64,000 bases of DNA from Puccinia triticina (lineage: Eukaryota; Basidiomycota; Pucciniomycetes; Pucciniales; Pucciniaceae). The notes under the pieces were generated by a model. That model ran no database searches. It saw only the letters and a list, made by a program, of their open reading frames with translations, and had not been told where the DNA came from. The stretch spans positions 2,657,501 through 2,721,500 of the forward strand of contig NC_070560.1 of assembly GCF_026914185.1 (NCBI RefSeq), read 5' to 3'. The translations under genes and the position numbers were made by a program. This document shows positions 9,927 through 22,177 of this stretch, in pieces (the first letter of the stretch is position 1; each line of letters starts with the position of its first letter).

Positions 9927-12900
9927 ATGAAGCGCCCGCCAAATACCCATGAGCCAATATGGAAAGGTAAGTAGCGTGTTTATTATATATCAGGAGTCCC
10001 AATTTGAGCACTCACGATCCTCTGCTCTATTCTTAGACCCCAATCAGCTCAACATGGCCGAGCTGCGGGAGGTTTTGTTGGCCTTCAAGATAGTTTTTGA
10101 TCAAACCGAGCGTCGCACACTTCTGTTTCAGCGCTACGTGAGGGTTGCAGCCTGTGAATCTCCCGAATCTTTGGAGTGTTGGCTCGAGCAAGACACGTTT
10201 CAGCCCCCATTGCCAGGTGAGTAACCATCCTAAGTTGGGTGGGATAGGATAGAATTGATTTTTGACGCCATCACACTTTGCAGCTCCCGAGCAACTTGTA
10301 GTTCCCAAGTTGAAAATCTTTCTGGCTCTGTACGAAGTAGACTACCCTGCTCAAGCCAGTCGTGGGCACCTGCTCAAGCTCTACAACTCACTTGCCGAGC
10401 GCCTTGATCCAAGCCAAAGAGCCTCCACCGCCGTTGTGATTCCTTGCAAGCGACCACGACCTACTCGTCCGCCACCCAAGAAGCATAAGTCCAATACCAA
10501 CCAAGATCTCCCCCCAACTTCATCCTCCGCACGCAATGTCAATCACGATCTCCTCCCAAGCTCTTCCTCCGCACCCCCGGTGACCACCTCATCCCCCCCG
10601 CTGCCCTTCGAAAACACAAACCAACAAAGCTCTCAGGATCTCTCAACGTTGCCCCCCCCATCCCATGTGGCACGAAGCAAACGTGCCAAGATTCAAGCCA
10701 GGGACTCGGCACGCTACTCGCCGTATACTCGTCAAGCATCTCACGAAGTGCAGCAGACCCCGCAGACCCCTGTGGCATCTCGAATAACTCGGGCCCGGCG
10801 GTCATCTCAAACTTCTGGAACATCCGAGGGTCGCTCCTTATCTCACACGTCAAGGGGCCGCTCATTATCTCGAGCGTCAAGATCCTCAGGAGGATCCCCC
10901 CCCCGCCAATCCCCTCGGCTGAGGGCAGCCAGAGAATCACGCTCCCTAGCTACTTCGACAACTTCCGCTGGATCTGAAGTTGGCGAGCAGCAGACAACTT
11001 CCACATCTCCAACTTCCGTCGCGTCATCCTCAGCTCAAACAACCAGATCCTATGCCCGCAGCTCCACATCTCGAACTTCTGCCACGTCAAGATCCTCAGG
11101 CGCATACTCCCTCCGCCGGTCCCCGATGGCAGCCAGCCCGCACGACTTGAACAATCTTTATGACTCAGACTCTGATGACTCAGACTTTGCTCATGATGGA
11201 ATTGACGGCAGCGACGGGAGTGACTCAGATGACAGTGATTATGATTACTGCAGTACGCATTTTGTTGGCTAATTCTTTTATTATCTGTTAGACATATTTC
11301 TCATGTGTTTATGAATGCATTTCCACAGTTCACGTTGGTGAGGTCGAATGGCTTGCAGCTGACTGCCATCGTAACGGCGCCGGCGTTTGTCCCAGAGAAA
11401 ACTCAGTCGCCGCTTCGGACGATAGCCAGATAATCCGGGGGGAAAGTTTTGAGCCCACCCCTGCGAATTTGCTCGGACGACCTCAAAGATCCACTGTCCC
11501 CGTTTCTGAGCCTCCGCTGCCTGAAGATTCCTACCACACAGAACTCTTCCCCACTCGACGAATACCTCGTGCCAGTCCTCGTGCCAGTTCCGAGCCTCCA
11601 ACACCTGAAGTCGACAATACAAGCAACAAGGGAACACACTCCAGCAGAACTAGCCAATCCCCCTCATCCGCAAATTCCCAGCAATCTCTTCAGGAATATG
11701 CGCCTCAGTCCCAGCATGTGGCTTTAGACTCCCCTTCTCTACATTCGTCAATTGGCCATCTGGATGGCACGACCAGCGGTGAGCCCGAGCGACGAGATTC
11801 AGAACCAGTCTCATCAGTCCCAGCAAACAGCGAGTCAGACGCATACGTGGGGTCTTCAATCGCGGACAATACTGACATGCCAACCCATCGTGAAGTATCC
11901 CAGCAATCATCATCGCCTGCCCATCGTAACTCTGAATTGGCGAGGTCTTCAGTCTCATCAGGCAGCGGCTTCGAAGCATCAATAGAAGCACACACTGCAG
12001 TGGAACCCGACTCGACCCAAGAACTCGTTGTACCAGATGAATCAACACAAGAAGTTGTCTCAGATGGCTCGCCACAAGCAGGCCTGCCCAGCCCCCGCAC
12101 CCCTCACGGAGATCCAGCGGCTTCCAGGCCTCCAGCCTCATCTCGCAAGCGCAAATCTGAACCCCCCCTGCACTGGCCAGGTAAGTTCTTGGTTATTGAC
12201 TTGGCTTCATTGGCTCTTGTTAACAATCATCCTCTAACTTTATATAGAACCATCGGAGCTGTCTCGGACAGAGATTCAAGCGTATTTAGATCGGCACAAT
12301 GTACGGTACACTGAAGCTAGTCGGATGTCACGGCTGGTAGGGAGCTACAACCTCCTCCGTTGCAGTCACTCAGGAAGGTCGCCTAAACGCCCCAAATCGC
12401 CTGCGAGCGCTGTTAGCGACCCTTCCTCCAGTAAACCCCGAAGTCGGCGAGTGCGATTCAGAGTGGAGGTGCAGGACAGTATTGATGACGAGGAGGTTGG
12501 GTTTGTCTACACGCCGGAACTGGCACCTGCCTCCATCTCCCCGTCTTTGGCTGCCTCTTCCTCCAACTTCTCCCCGTCTTTGGCTGCCTCTTCCTCCAAC
12601 TATTGACCATCATCGGTGTCTGATGTGTCATCCCCTACATCGATCGGTGCCCCTTCAACCGCTTCAACCCGTTCCGGTGCCCCTTCAACCGCTTCAACCC
12701 GTTCGACAAGAAGACAGTTGAACTCTTCCGCTGGCAATGGCCGACAAAAGAGAGCCAAAAAGATCAGTGGTCCTTCAACACAGACCTCCAAGAGACGAAG
12801 TCAACCAATCAAAAAAAGCCGCCGGCAGCGTCTTCCATCCGCTTCCACTCAACAAGGCCAAAGTATCAACTTTGTTGCTGTTCTTCCAGACACTTCCAGG

Positions 12901-14965
12901 AAGAGAAGGCCAGATGATCTTTCCCCAAACTCTTCACAAGCAAAAAGAACTCGCCCTGGTCCCGACAATATTTCTTCCCCCGAAATGCCTACTCATCTCC
13001 AGCCCTCCACCTCCCGTCGTGGTAGAACTCCGCCAGCTCGAAGAAACAGTTATACACCGCACCCTTCCTTGCACGATGAAGAGCAGGTTGCACATTTTGA
13101 CCTTCCAGAAACAAGCAACCGGTCACACCTCAGGGCCTCCAAGAAGGGGAAACAAAGAGCCGAGCCCCAGGATGAAGCGTCCACCTCATTCAGCCGTGAA
13201 CATCATGCAGCTCGGTCTTATCATGCAGCTCGTTCTTCTCCTGATTACGACGGCCCAGTTTCTCACTCTTCATTTCAGCTGTCTCAGCCTCCTCATTCAG
13301 ATGCCTATTCGCCTGCGGCCCCTCGGACCAAAAGGAAGCAAGATGATATTTCTCCCAGCCCCGAAAGTCGCCGTAAAAAACCAAGAGGTGCCCCAGCTCT
13401 AGGCCGCGTGCCTACTAATGCGCAAGTTCTCCGGCAAAGACAAGGACAACACCGAGTTCGGCGCAAAAGTCTTGTGATCCGACCTTCATTTCATGACGAA
13501 GACGTGTTTGTACCCAATCCACATCCATCAGTGAGAGGTGTTGTTGGCTGGAGGAATTCCTTGCCTCAGGGCATGTCGCCTCCACCATTTTCTCAGCCCT
13601 GCCACAATCACATTCCCGACCACGATTTCCCCACAACCGGTCCTGTAGCTGGACCATCTCAGAGCCGAACCGGTCCCGTAGCTGGTTGTTCATGCGTTGG
13701 GGTTGGCCCAGATGTATTGTCTGAATTTACACGAGTAACAGGTCGCCTTGCCGATCAACTTGAGGCAAACAATAACAGTATGGTTTCGACGAGGCCAACA
13801 ATCAGCAAGCCTATAATCCCCCCTTCGGGACAAAAAGACCTGACCCTCTTAGTAAGTACCATATTTTTCCAACCTACAATATTTACGATGATTTATTAAT
13901 AATTACTCATCTTACATCCAGTCTCGAGTCCGCCTACATGTCAAGACCCTATTTGGTAAGACCATGGCTTTGAACCAGTTCCCACCACCAGCCACCGAAC
14001 GTGAGAAGGCCAACTGGAAGCGGGATCCGGAGAACGACTTTCCGGATGATGAGAGCGTGAGCCACTCCAGCAATTATTCCGGTGACGATGGCGGGGACCC
14101 CGGGTTTCCATACCCTAAGGGTCCTGGCCATAGGAAAGCATCTGCGACCACGCTGAAGATTATGTGGCGCTCTATGTTTCGGTGTGGTGTAATCTCATTC
14201 CGGCCTGACTTGAGCCGGGGTCCTCATGATGCCGACAACTTGTTTCTCTGGGACCTTGCACATAGTATATTTATCAAGTTGGTTAAGGCGCAAGAGTACC
14301 CTGATATTGATCTTGAGAATTGTTCGGAGCAAAAAATTCACCAGACAATCATGAATCATGCCAAGCAATTGCACCGAACTTATTGCGAAGCGGGTTGGGA
14401 TCCCCAAAGGCTAGACAAAAGGGCTGTGGGCAAACGTCGACAAGCACGTACCAAACGAGTAAGCAGCTTCATTGATCATTATCTTCTTGATCATTATCTT
14501 CACTCATTATCACTCCCTGCGCCTTTTGCAGCTGCGTGATACCCGCATTGCATTCCTCGCCCAAAGAGCACAACTGGTCCCCCTCATTCCTGTGATTGAT
14601 GCCTGTACTAGCGACGCTGAAACTGAACCAGATCTTCCTGGTGGTTCCAATGAGAGGGAAAAGCGAGTCTTGGTCAGCCATTTACCTTGGCGCCATCACA
14701 GGATCACGAAAGCTGTCAACACAATCGATGAAATCATTGAGTCGAAGAGGAAGTCTGGTTGTCGTGATTTTGGCAACACCTCCCATCAACGAATCCGGCC
14801 ACCTCACCCCCAGATAAGCAACCGCTCACCCCCCCATCATGCCTATCGACCGATGTCTTTGACAATGGTTGGGTGATGTCCCAGCGACTGCCCGTATTGA
14901 ATGCTTTGAAGATGGACGCAAGATCGTTGACAGGCGCTCTTAATGCCTTGAACAAGATGAAATAA
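9927..14965 (+). CDS. Seven-exon gene with three HeH/LEM-like modules and Ser/Arg-rich linker; carries an in-frame stop
   Basis: Proposed exons: 9927-9966, 10037-10216, 10284-11252, 11329-12180, 12248-13851, 13922-14458, 14532-14965. All introns are 67-76 nt with GTAAGT/GTGAGT-like donors and CAG/TAG acceptors, and phases match. Three short helical modules resemble the fungal Src1/Heh (HeH/LEM) fold: exon 2 (LNMAELREVLLAFKI), exon 3 (LVVPKLKIFLALYEVDYP) and exon 5 (LSRTEIQAYLDRHNVRYT). Between them lie long Ser/Arg/Thr/Pro-rich linkers, an Asp/Ser run (about 11150-11240) and an RRVRF motif (about 12440). Exons 6-7 look globular (FLWDLAHSIFIKLVKAQEYP). Exon 5 has an in-frame TGA at 12604-12606, and the frame changes between 14755 and 14825 before the likely C-terminus (ending ALNKMK, TAA at 14963). 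It may be a recently broken gene. HeH/LEM proteins bind chromatin at the nuclear envelope; a role here is inference. Confidence 0.6.
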
Positions 14966-15345
14966 CATGTCCTGGTGATCTATTGTTGTTTTCATCACAT
15001 ATACAACTCTTATTGTAAATACTTATTTCCTCTGCATTGTAAATAGTTTCTTTTCTCCTATTCCACTTTTGCCTGTTCATATTCTTTTCTTTGTACATAG
15101 TTGTTTTCCACTTTTTCCACTTTCGCCTGTTCATATTACTTTCTTTGTACATAGTTGTTTTTCCAGCCCGCTTATTTCCTTATTTTCTTTCCATACAATC
15201 TTATTGGCCCACCCGGGTGTGTGCCCTGCGCCTCATGAGTGAAATTATATCTTATTCGGGCTCACTCAACAGTGCCAACGGGTATCCACCCGGATCTACC
15301 TGTCAGCTAGCTGATCGGGGAACCGCGCAACGGGTGATCGGTGCT

Positions 15346-15535
15346 GATCTGCCTGCCAGGCCCCTTGATCATGAGGGGCCTTGAGCACCTCCCCAACTTC
15401 TGGTCACCGTAGGGTAGATTGATTGAAAAAAGCAGCTGCGCCGATCCGCCTGCCAGGCCCCTTGAGGGGCCTTGAGCGCCTCCTCAACTTTGGTCACCAT
15501 CGGTGGGGCATGTAGATTGAAAAAAGCGCTGCGCC
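15346..15535. repeat. Two direct repeats of about 93 bp with an internal palindrome
   Basis: GATCTGCCTGCCAGGCCCC.. (15346-15438) is repeated as GATCCGCCTGCCAGGCCCC.. (15443-15535). Both continue through GGGGCCTTGAGC, CTCAACTT or CCCAACTT, GGTCACC, and end TTGAAAAAAGC..GCTGCGCC. Each unit holds the palindrome AGGCCCCTTGAGGGGCCT or its variant with an ATCATG insert. The rest of 14966-15858 holds T-rich and TTTCCACTTT..GCCTGTTCATA repeats (about 15060-15160) and no gene I can support. Confidence 0.75.
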
Positions 15536-15858
15536 ACATAACAGGCCCTCCATTCATGCATGATCGAACCCCTTGCATGATTGTGACAACATCTGGTTGC
15601 CGCCAAACAACCCAGCACAGCAATTGGTGGTGATATACCTAGCAAAAGGAATCATCGGATATATCGGCGATAATACATACATGGCAAAACGAAAGGGGTT
15701 TTTTTCAATGGGGTTCTCTTTGGTAAGTAGCATCACTCGAGCATCGGAGCATTGGGCTTATCTTCCTATCTTTCCCCTTTCCCTTCGTCTTATCTTTCCC
15801 CTCTGAGCTGTAGACTTCCACCCATCCTCTCATTTTCCCGATTGCGTTTTCCATCACA

Positions 15859-18800
15859 ATGCCCAAACCAAAGAAGCGTCAACCGCCTGTCAAAATTGCC
15901 TCAACTGAATTTAATCCTGACGATCCCAGAAATCACAAAGATGGCCTCTCGCAGTTCATTTGGGATGTCAACCCCGATCATAAACTACCAAAAAGTCTCA
16001 AGGTCGAAGATCTACCTAAAATTGCCCACCAATAATTGAAAGTCCTCAGTAAGTTCGACAATTATAAGTAAATTTTGCACTTTTTATTAATATTCCTCAC
16101 ACTCTATCCTGCCTCCAGAGAATCGTCAAGCAGAGCGGGCCCCTGTATCACCAACCCCAAACTCCCGCTCGTCTCTCTCCTCAGTGGAGACCTTGCCAGC
16201 AAAATCACCCGATCACAAGAACGCCCCACCTGCAAGAAAAGCTCGCCCGGCAAGGAACACCCGATCACCGGCCAAGGCTGCTCAATCACCGGTCCGGACA
16301 GCTCAATCACCGCCAAGGCCAACTCAATCACCGGTAAGGAGTGCTTGTTCGCCATTGAGGAGCGCTAGACCACCGGCAAGAACTCAATCACGGGCCAGGG
16401 CTGCTCGTGGAAGGTCTAGATCACCGGCAAGAAGGGCTGTTGCTGTTTGTGGGAGGTCTCGATCACCGGCAAGAACTCCTTCAAAAACAAACAGGTCAGC
16501 CAAGCGCATCCCTCTGTCAATCTCGCCTTCCCCCACAGCCTCTACTCGCGGACGCTCTCCGGCAAGACCATCGAAGCGTAAATCCTTAGCCACTTCCCCT
16601 TCTCCCCGCCGAGCCCCCTCTCGAAATTGATTGCCGTCCCCCCGAAGAGGCCATTCTCAACGTCAGAAAAAAAAACCACGGGTTCAATCTGCGAACAAAC
16701 GGACAAAACACAAGCCTAAGTCTTGTGATGAGTGCTCCTCCCAAGACGAATCCAAATCCAAAGACTCCTTGCCTACAGAATCCTCACTATCTGATGAATC
16801 GTCCCAAGACCCGTCCGGCTCCCAGACCAGCAACACCGAATCTGATCGGGACAACCGAGCGTCCCACGACCCGTCCGGCTCTCAGACCAGCAACACCAAG
16901 TCTGATCAGGACAATCGATCCAATGAGGCTGATCGAGGACACAATAAGCCCATCCCGAAGCGCGATATGCGTAAGGTAACTCGGAGCCAGAGCCACAAGA
17001 AAACCGCGAAACAACCGTTGAAATCAGCTCTCACCGTTAGAAAGGTAAGCAAGCTTCTTTTTCCTTCATCCAACTATCTAAGAACAGAACTCTTATGCCT
17101 TTTTCCATCCCCAAAAAATGGTCAAAAAGAAGACCAACAAGGAGCGCATTGAAGATATCCAAGCAGACGTCGAAGTGCGTTACAAAGATGGACCCCGTTA
17201 TCACACCCGTTCCAGGCAACTACCTGCGTCATTTGATCACCCGCCTCCAGACCATTATCAGGCCGCCCCCAATGACCTTTGCTACGTTGAAGAGGGACTC
17301 AAGGACCCAAATAGTTATGCTCGTCCCACGATCTCCCCCTTCCTACTGCTCCCGCCAGATCGTGATCATCAACAGCAAGATCTTCCTATCCCGCCATCAC
17401 CAGCTCAAAATCCCTATGACCCATGTCCCAAACGCCGGAGGTACGTTCGGTTCTCAGGAGGACATCCAATGTACGCAACCCCAGGCCTTGATCACCACGG
17501 CAATCAACCTCAGCCGCAACCTTCTGAATGGTGTTTCACCCCCGCCTCAATTCCCTTTGGTCCAACTCCTGCCGAAACCCAGTGCCCTAGCGATTCTTAC
17601 TCCTATCAGGCCACCCAAGCCCAGGCTAATGTAGCGCCAACTTACGCCCCATCCTACGGATATTCGCCGCAGTCGTTTGACCTTCCTGCCAGCACATCCT
17701 TGCCAACACATTTCACTCAAGCCAACCAATTCCAGTCTAATGTAACCCAGCGCCCCACTTCTTACTCTTACCAGTCCACCCAGCCCCAGGCTAATGCAGC
17801 CCCAACCTATCCTCCGTCCTACGGATATCCCCAGCAGTTGTTGGACCCTCCTGAGATAAAATCCTCGCCCACACATTTCGATTATACCCCTCAGAGATTT
17901 GGATATGTGAGTGAGACCCCTCAGGGATTTGGCTATGTGAGTGATAATAAGCATCTACATCAGACCGCTTCAGTTAAACTAATCCCTGGATCTTTAGACC
18001 CCACGACCTGCAAGGGACCCAAAGCCACGGGTGCCAAGTGGTCCGACACCTTTCGACTATTCACAGTACTGGAACCCTATTACGCAATCTTACTTGACGT
18101 CACAGGGACCAACATTTTCCTTGCAGAAAGATTCAAGCTCGAATGGTCAGCCAGCAAGCTCGAAAGGCCAGTCATTCAGCTTCACTTGTCCTTCGAGTAC
18201 CCAGGAAACAGCGCCACCACTCCCCCAGGAAAAGCCGCTGCCACCGCCGCCCAGGGGATCAGGCGAATTTGCGCCAACACCTCAGCCTATCCCCTTTTCA
18301 GCGCCGCCGCCACCGTTGATCCAATCTGTCCCGGCACCAGCCAATCGATTCGGCCAGTCAGCGCTGGCACAATCTAGCACACCAACAGGATCTGGCCACT
18401 TTGTCCAGACAGTGCCGATACAGTCTAGCCACCTTGCCCAGTCCAAACGAGTTGGTCAGTCAGTGCCTACATCTCAGCCTAGCACCTTCGGCTTGTCTGT
18501 GCCAGCGCCACCGCCCTGTCAATCCGGGCACTCAGGGCCGACAACTCAGCCTAGCACCTTTGGCCAGTCAGCGCCGCCGCCACCTTCCAGTCATTTTGGC
18601 CAATCAGCGCCAACAAGCACCTTTGGCCTGTCTATGCCAGCGCCACCGCCCTGTCAATCCGGGCAGTCAGTGTCGACACCTCAGCCTAGCATCTTTGGCC
18701 AGTCAGCGCCGCCGCCACCGTCCAGTCAATTCGGAGCGCGAACAAGCACCTTTGGCCTGTCAGTGCCTCCGCCACCGCCCTGTCGATCCGGTCAGTCAGT

Positions 18801-20115
18801 GTCGACACCTCAGCCCAGCATCTTTGGCCAGTCAGCGCCGCCGCCACCGTTCAGTCAATTTGGCCAATCAGCGCCAACATGCCAACCCATCACCTTTGGC
18901 CAGTCCACACCGCCGGCACCTCTCCGTCCCTCGCTGACATTTCAGAATAGTCTTGTCGGCCAGCCAGCTCCTCCGCCACTGTACAGTCAATCCGGGCAGT
19001 CAGCGCCAACACCTCAGCCTGGTCTCTCCGGCCAGTCAGCGCTGCCGCAGTTTGGTCAGTCTTTTGGCCAGGCTCTCCACCCCACTTCTTTTGGCCACTC
19101 CTCGCATGCAGCTTCCATCAAACCAACCGTGGCGCCCATGAATGCGCCCATGAATAATAACCCCTTCTGGGATCCGACGACAGTACCACTCAAATCAGCT
19201 CTTAAACAACGCACCTTGGTGACTCAGCCTCATCTTTGGGCTGAAAAGGCTGAAAGTAAGTCTACTCGAACGGCACGATTGCAGGCCTATGAAAGCATTT
19301 TTCCTTCTCCACCCACTTCCCCCACATTGGTTCCTTCCCATCAAGATTCTAATGTTGATGATCTGTGCGACGCCATCTCCTGCCTTGCCATTCGGCCAAT
19401 GGTTCCAATTCCTCGAAAACATCAAACCGCAAGAGTTTGCTTCGCTGACACCGAATCTTTATTGAATGCTGCGCCCCAAATCCTAGCCGAATTCTTAGGA
19501 AACAATCAAGATTCACCGGTTCATCCTCAGCTCCTTCCCATCCCGGCAACACCCAAGGAAGCGCCGGCGCCATCCCCCGCAACACCTGTGACTCCACCCC
19601 CAACTGCTCCCCCTGCACCAGTCGAACCACCGCCAGCAACTCCAGCAAGTACTATTCCACCTGCACCAGTTAAACCACCTAGTGTGCCACCTGCGCAAGT
19701 CGAATCATTGCCACCTGTACCACCACCTGCACCAGTCAAACCATTGCCACCTGCACCTCCACCCTCCCACGAGCAGCCGCCTGCACCACCTGCGCCTCCA
19801 CACAAGCGGCCAACCTCACCTCCTGCACCTCCACCCTTCCATGAGCGGCCAGCTGCAGCTCCACCCGGCGATGAGCGGCCACCTGCACCACCTGCACCTC
19901 CACCCTCCGACAAGCAGCCACCTGCACCTCCACCCTCTGACACGCGGCAACCTGCACCACCTGCAACCATGATGACACCCCTCAAACCATCCTCACACAG
20001 TCCATTGGTCCAGCCACCTGCCTCCCATCCTCCTCTACCTATGATATCCGCCACTGAATGTCTGACTCATCCTGTTCCCAATACTCCACCTATCTCATCC
20101 GCCACCTCCACCTGA
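15859..20115 (+). pseudogene. Long RS-, Pro/Gln- and FG-rich gene with several frame breaks
   Basis: Exon 1 (15859-16048) starts MPKPKKRQPP and has an in-frame TAA at 16033-16035, 13 nt before a GTAAGT donor. Exon 2 (16119-17044, phase matched) is an SPAR/SPVR-type RS repeat, with a TGA at 16628-16630 but the same frame continuing. Exon 3 from about 17130 (KTNKERIEDIQADVEV) has a basic patch with RRYVRF, then SYGY/YQ-rich repeats. The frame changes between 17998 and 18060. From there about 14 FG dipeptides follow in FGQS and FGLS contexts (about 18350-19110), resembling FG nucleoporin repeats at the compositional level. A KSALKQRT segment, RVCF, and a long PPAP-rich tail end at 20115. With two stops and a frame change it is probably a relic, unless the stops sit in unrecognised introns. 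I do not recognise the family. Confidence 0.5.
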
Positions 20116-20184
20116 TGATTCCAGATCTTTCCTTCTCAAGATTCCTGATTTATCCTTGTTGAATAATGTGAATATTATTTTATA

Positions 20185-20375
20185 ATGTAAGTAGATTTAT
20201 AATGTAAGTAGATTTATAATGTAAGTAGATTGTAATTAGTTTGTAATATTAATTATATCTATACACGAGGTATACACAAGATGAGGGGAAAAAAGATGAG
20301 TTGAATACACAGGAAAAAAGATGAGTTGAACACACGGGAGAAAAGATGAGTTGAGATAAGAGGAGAAAAAGTTGA
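20185..20375. repeat. Short tandem repeats downstream of the FG-rich gene
   Basis: ATAATGTAAGTAGATT is repeated three times (about 20190-20232). It is followed by four diverged copies of an AAAAAGATGAGTTGA unit with ACACAGG or similar spacers (about 20285-20375). There is no coding content. Homopolymer C and A runs follow at about 20500-20521. Confidence 0.8.
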
Positions 20376-20569
20376 ATTATTTAGATAAATAAGAAAAAGA
20401 ATTTAGATGAGAGAAGAAAGGTGAATTTGAATATTCAAAAGGCTTCAATGGACCCCCCTGCTGATCTAAACCCCATTTCTGAGCTGACCCCTGCTTCCCC
20501 CCCCCCCAAAAAAAAAAAAATGAAAAACCCCCCAAATTTCCCCCCAGGTGGAGTTAGAAAATTTTTGCT

Positions 20570-20938
20570 GTGTTGGTGAGGAAAGAAAGAGAGAGGTGAC
20601 TCGAGCTTACCCGTTATCAGCGAGGTCGAGTCGAAGAGTTGAAAGTTGAAAGGATAAGAAGGAAAAGAGATTGATTCAAAGGCCCCAATCGCAGTATTCG
20701 AGTAAGGTCAAAAACTACAAAGTAGCGGGCTTGGTAAATCTAAATCTGAGGAACTCTCCGCTTCGGAGAATTCCTCTACTTATACTTATGTTGATCTGTA
20801 GATCCTTTACTGCGGCTCCGCAGTATTGCTTCACGCGCGCGGGAGGCGCGTCACTTATTAGTGACATATCTCAGAGACTATCTGTCTCTAGCTGCTTTGT
20901 CCACTAGCTGCGCTGTTTGGACTAGCAGCTGGCTGACA
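20570..20938 (-). repeat. Partial LTR related to the Gypsy element at 58.7-64 kb
   Basis: Read on the minus strand it begins TGTCAGCC. On the plus strand it ends ..CTGGCTGACA at 20938. Ordered landmarks match the LTR at 58673-59254 and the solo LTR at 23410-24073: purine-rich GAAAGAGAGAG, GGCCCCAATCG, GGGCTTGGTA, a hairpin-like GGAACTCTCC..GGAGAATTCC, ACTTATACTTATG, and CTGTTTGGACTAGCAGC..GGCTGACA. The far end is not defined and no target duplication was found, so it is truncated or diverged. Confidence 0.6.
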
Positions 20939-20940
20939 TA

Positions 20941-21064
20941 GGCGGTACCCGGGTACCGCACTGCTTTCCGGCCAAAACCCAGTACCTAGTACCGCACCCG
21001 GCACCGCTGCGCGGGTGCAAGGGGGTACTTGCCAAGCGGTACTAGGTACCCGCCGCAGGTACCA
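20941..21064. repeat. Cluster of GGTACC palindromes
   Basis: In about 120 bp there are at least eight GGTAC or GTACC words: GGCGGTACCCGGGTACCGC, CAGTACCTAGTACCGC, GGGGGTACTTGCC, GCGGTACTAGGTACCCGCC, GCAGGTACC. They form nested self-complementary segments. No gene overlaps. Confidence 0.75.
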
Positions 21065-21179
21065 AATGACTATCTCTACTTTGGCAGCAATGATGTTATG
21101 TGATGTTGTGCACTTACCTCATGTGATACACATCACTCATGAATTTCACATGCTGCAATATAACTCAAGTGTTTGGCTG

Positions 21180-21612
21180 TCACTTGTGTCATACAATTTA
21201 CCTACATAACAAGATGGCCAGTAAATACTGTTGTGACATACATGTCACAGACATCTCACAGACTTGCCGCAGCACATTCCACACTACACGTCCTGGGACA
21301 ATCCCGGGCCGTTGGTGTTTCTGTACGGAATCTATTGATACTCTCACCGGTGTGTCTCAATAGGTTATGAGCCTATAGTCTTGCATCTTTCTTTGACTAT
21401 CCCTTGATCATTCCTCACAGGCCGGCAATTCAACCTGATGTCCATATTTCCTCAACCGGTAGCTCAGTCTAGAGCATAATCAACCAACTTCGAGGGGATT
21501 TTGTTACTTTGCCGTCACACTGTGGGGCACTTGGGATAAGTAGAATCCGTTTTTACCCCTTGCTTGTGTCATACAATTTGCCTACATAACAAGATGGCCG
21601 GTAAATACTGGC
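21180..21612. repeat. Two direct copies of a 50-bp sequence, about 380 bp apart
   Basis: CTTGTGTCATACAATTT then (A/G)CCTACATAACAAGATGGCC then (A/G)GTAAATACTG occurs at about 21184-21232 and 21564-21612. This could be the terminal repeats of a small or solo element, or a segmental duplication. The stretch between them (21233-21563) has no ORF I can support. Confidence 0.7.
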
Positions 21613-21837
21613 CATCGATGTGGTGGACAGATCAGTATACGCGGCAAAATCATGATTTTCTTGCGCGCGGCGCGCCGGAGAACGTCAAGGACCTCCAAAC
21701 ATCAAGACTTCAAGATTCCACAAATCCCCGCTTAAAATCGGGGTTTTTGGGACCCCTGGTAGGATTTAAGCTCAAGCGTTCGCATGAAAATGTACACAGC
21801 GTGGGTGCTTCCTGGCCCGCCGGTTTGTGGAGACAAA

Positions 21838-22100
21838 GGGATCACTGGATACGTGAACCCCACATGGAATTCACTGCTCCCCCCGTCGTCTCCACCCTCC
21901 CGTGGAAAATGTGTGGAGACAACGGGAAAGCCCGTCGTCTCCACCCGCCTGGGATTTCCACGTCAAGAATGACGAGGATTCCACGGCCGCCTGTGGGATT
22001 GCAGTGGAGCCCACGAGCACACAACCTGCAGGGGCAGCCGTGGATTCCTCATCGTTCTCAACAACGGGGAACCCACGGCTGGCCCTGCATTGCTGGTGGA
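21838..22100. other. GTGGA/TCCAC-rich island 1
   Basis: It contains many short, partly palindromic words: GTCGTCTCCACCCTCC, GTGTGGAGACAACGGG, ATTCCACGGCC, CCGTGGATTCC. Similar islands are at about 24100-24200 and 30480-30665. There is no convincing coding frame, although ORFs pass through on both strands. Confidence 0.5.
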
Positions 22101-22177
22101 ACCGACAAGAATGCAGCTCACCGGGAGATTAGGGCTAATTTGATGATAACCGCCGCGGCTCAAACTTCCGGTCCGGC

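Noticed and set aside
19527..20054. Gly-rich minus-strand ORF
   Set aside because: It is the complement of the Pro-rich tail of the FG-rich gene and is explained by codon composition.
21456..21510. GGTAGCTCAGTCTAGAGC looks like the A box and D arm of a tRNA or SINE
   Set aside because: The possible B box (TTCGAGGGG) is too close, and no acceptor or anticodon stems can be drawn.
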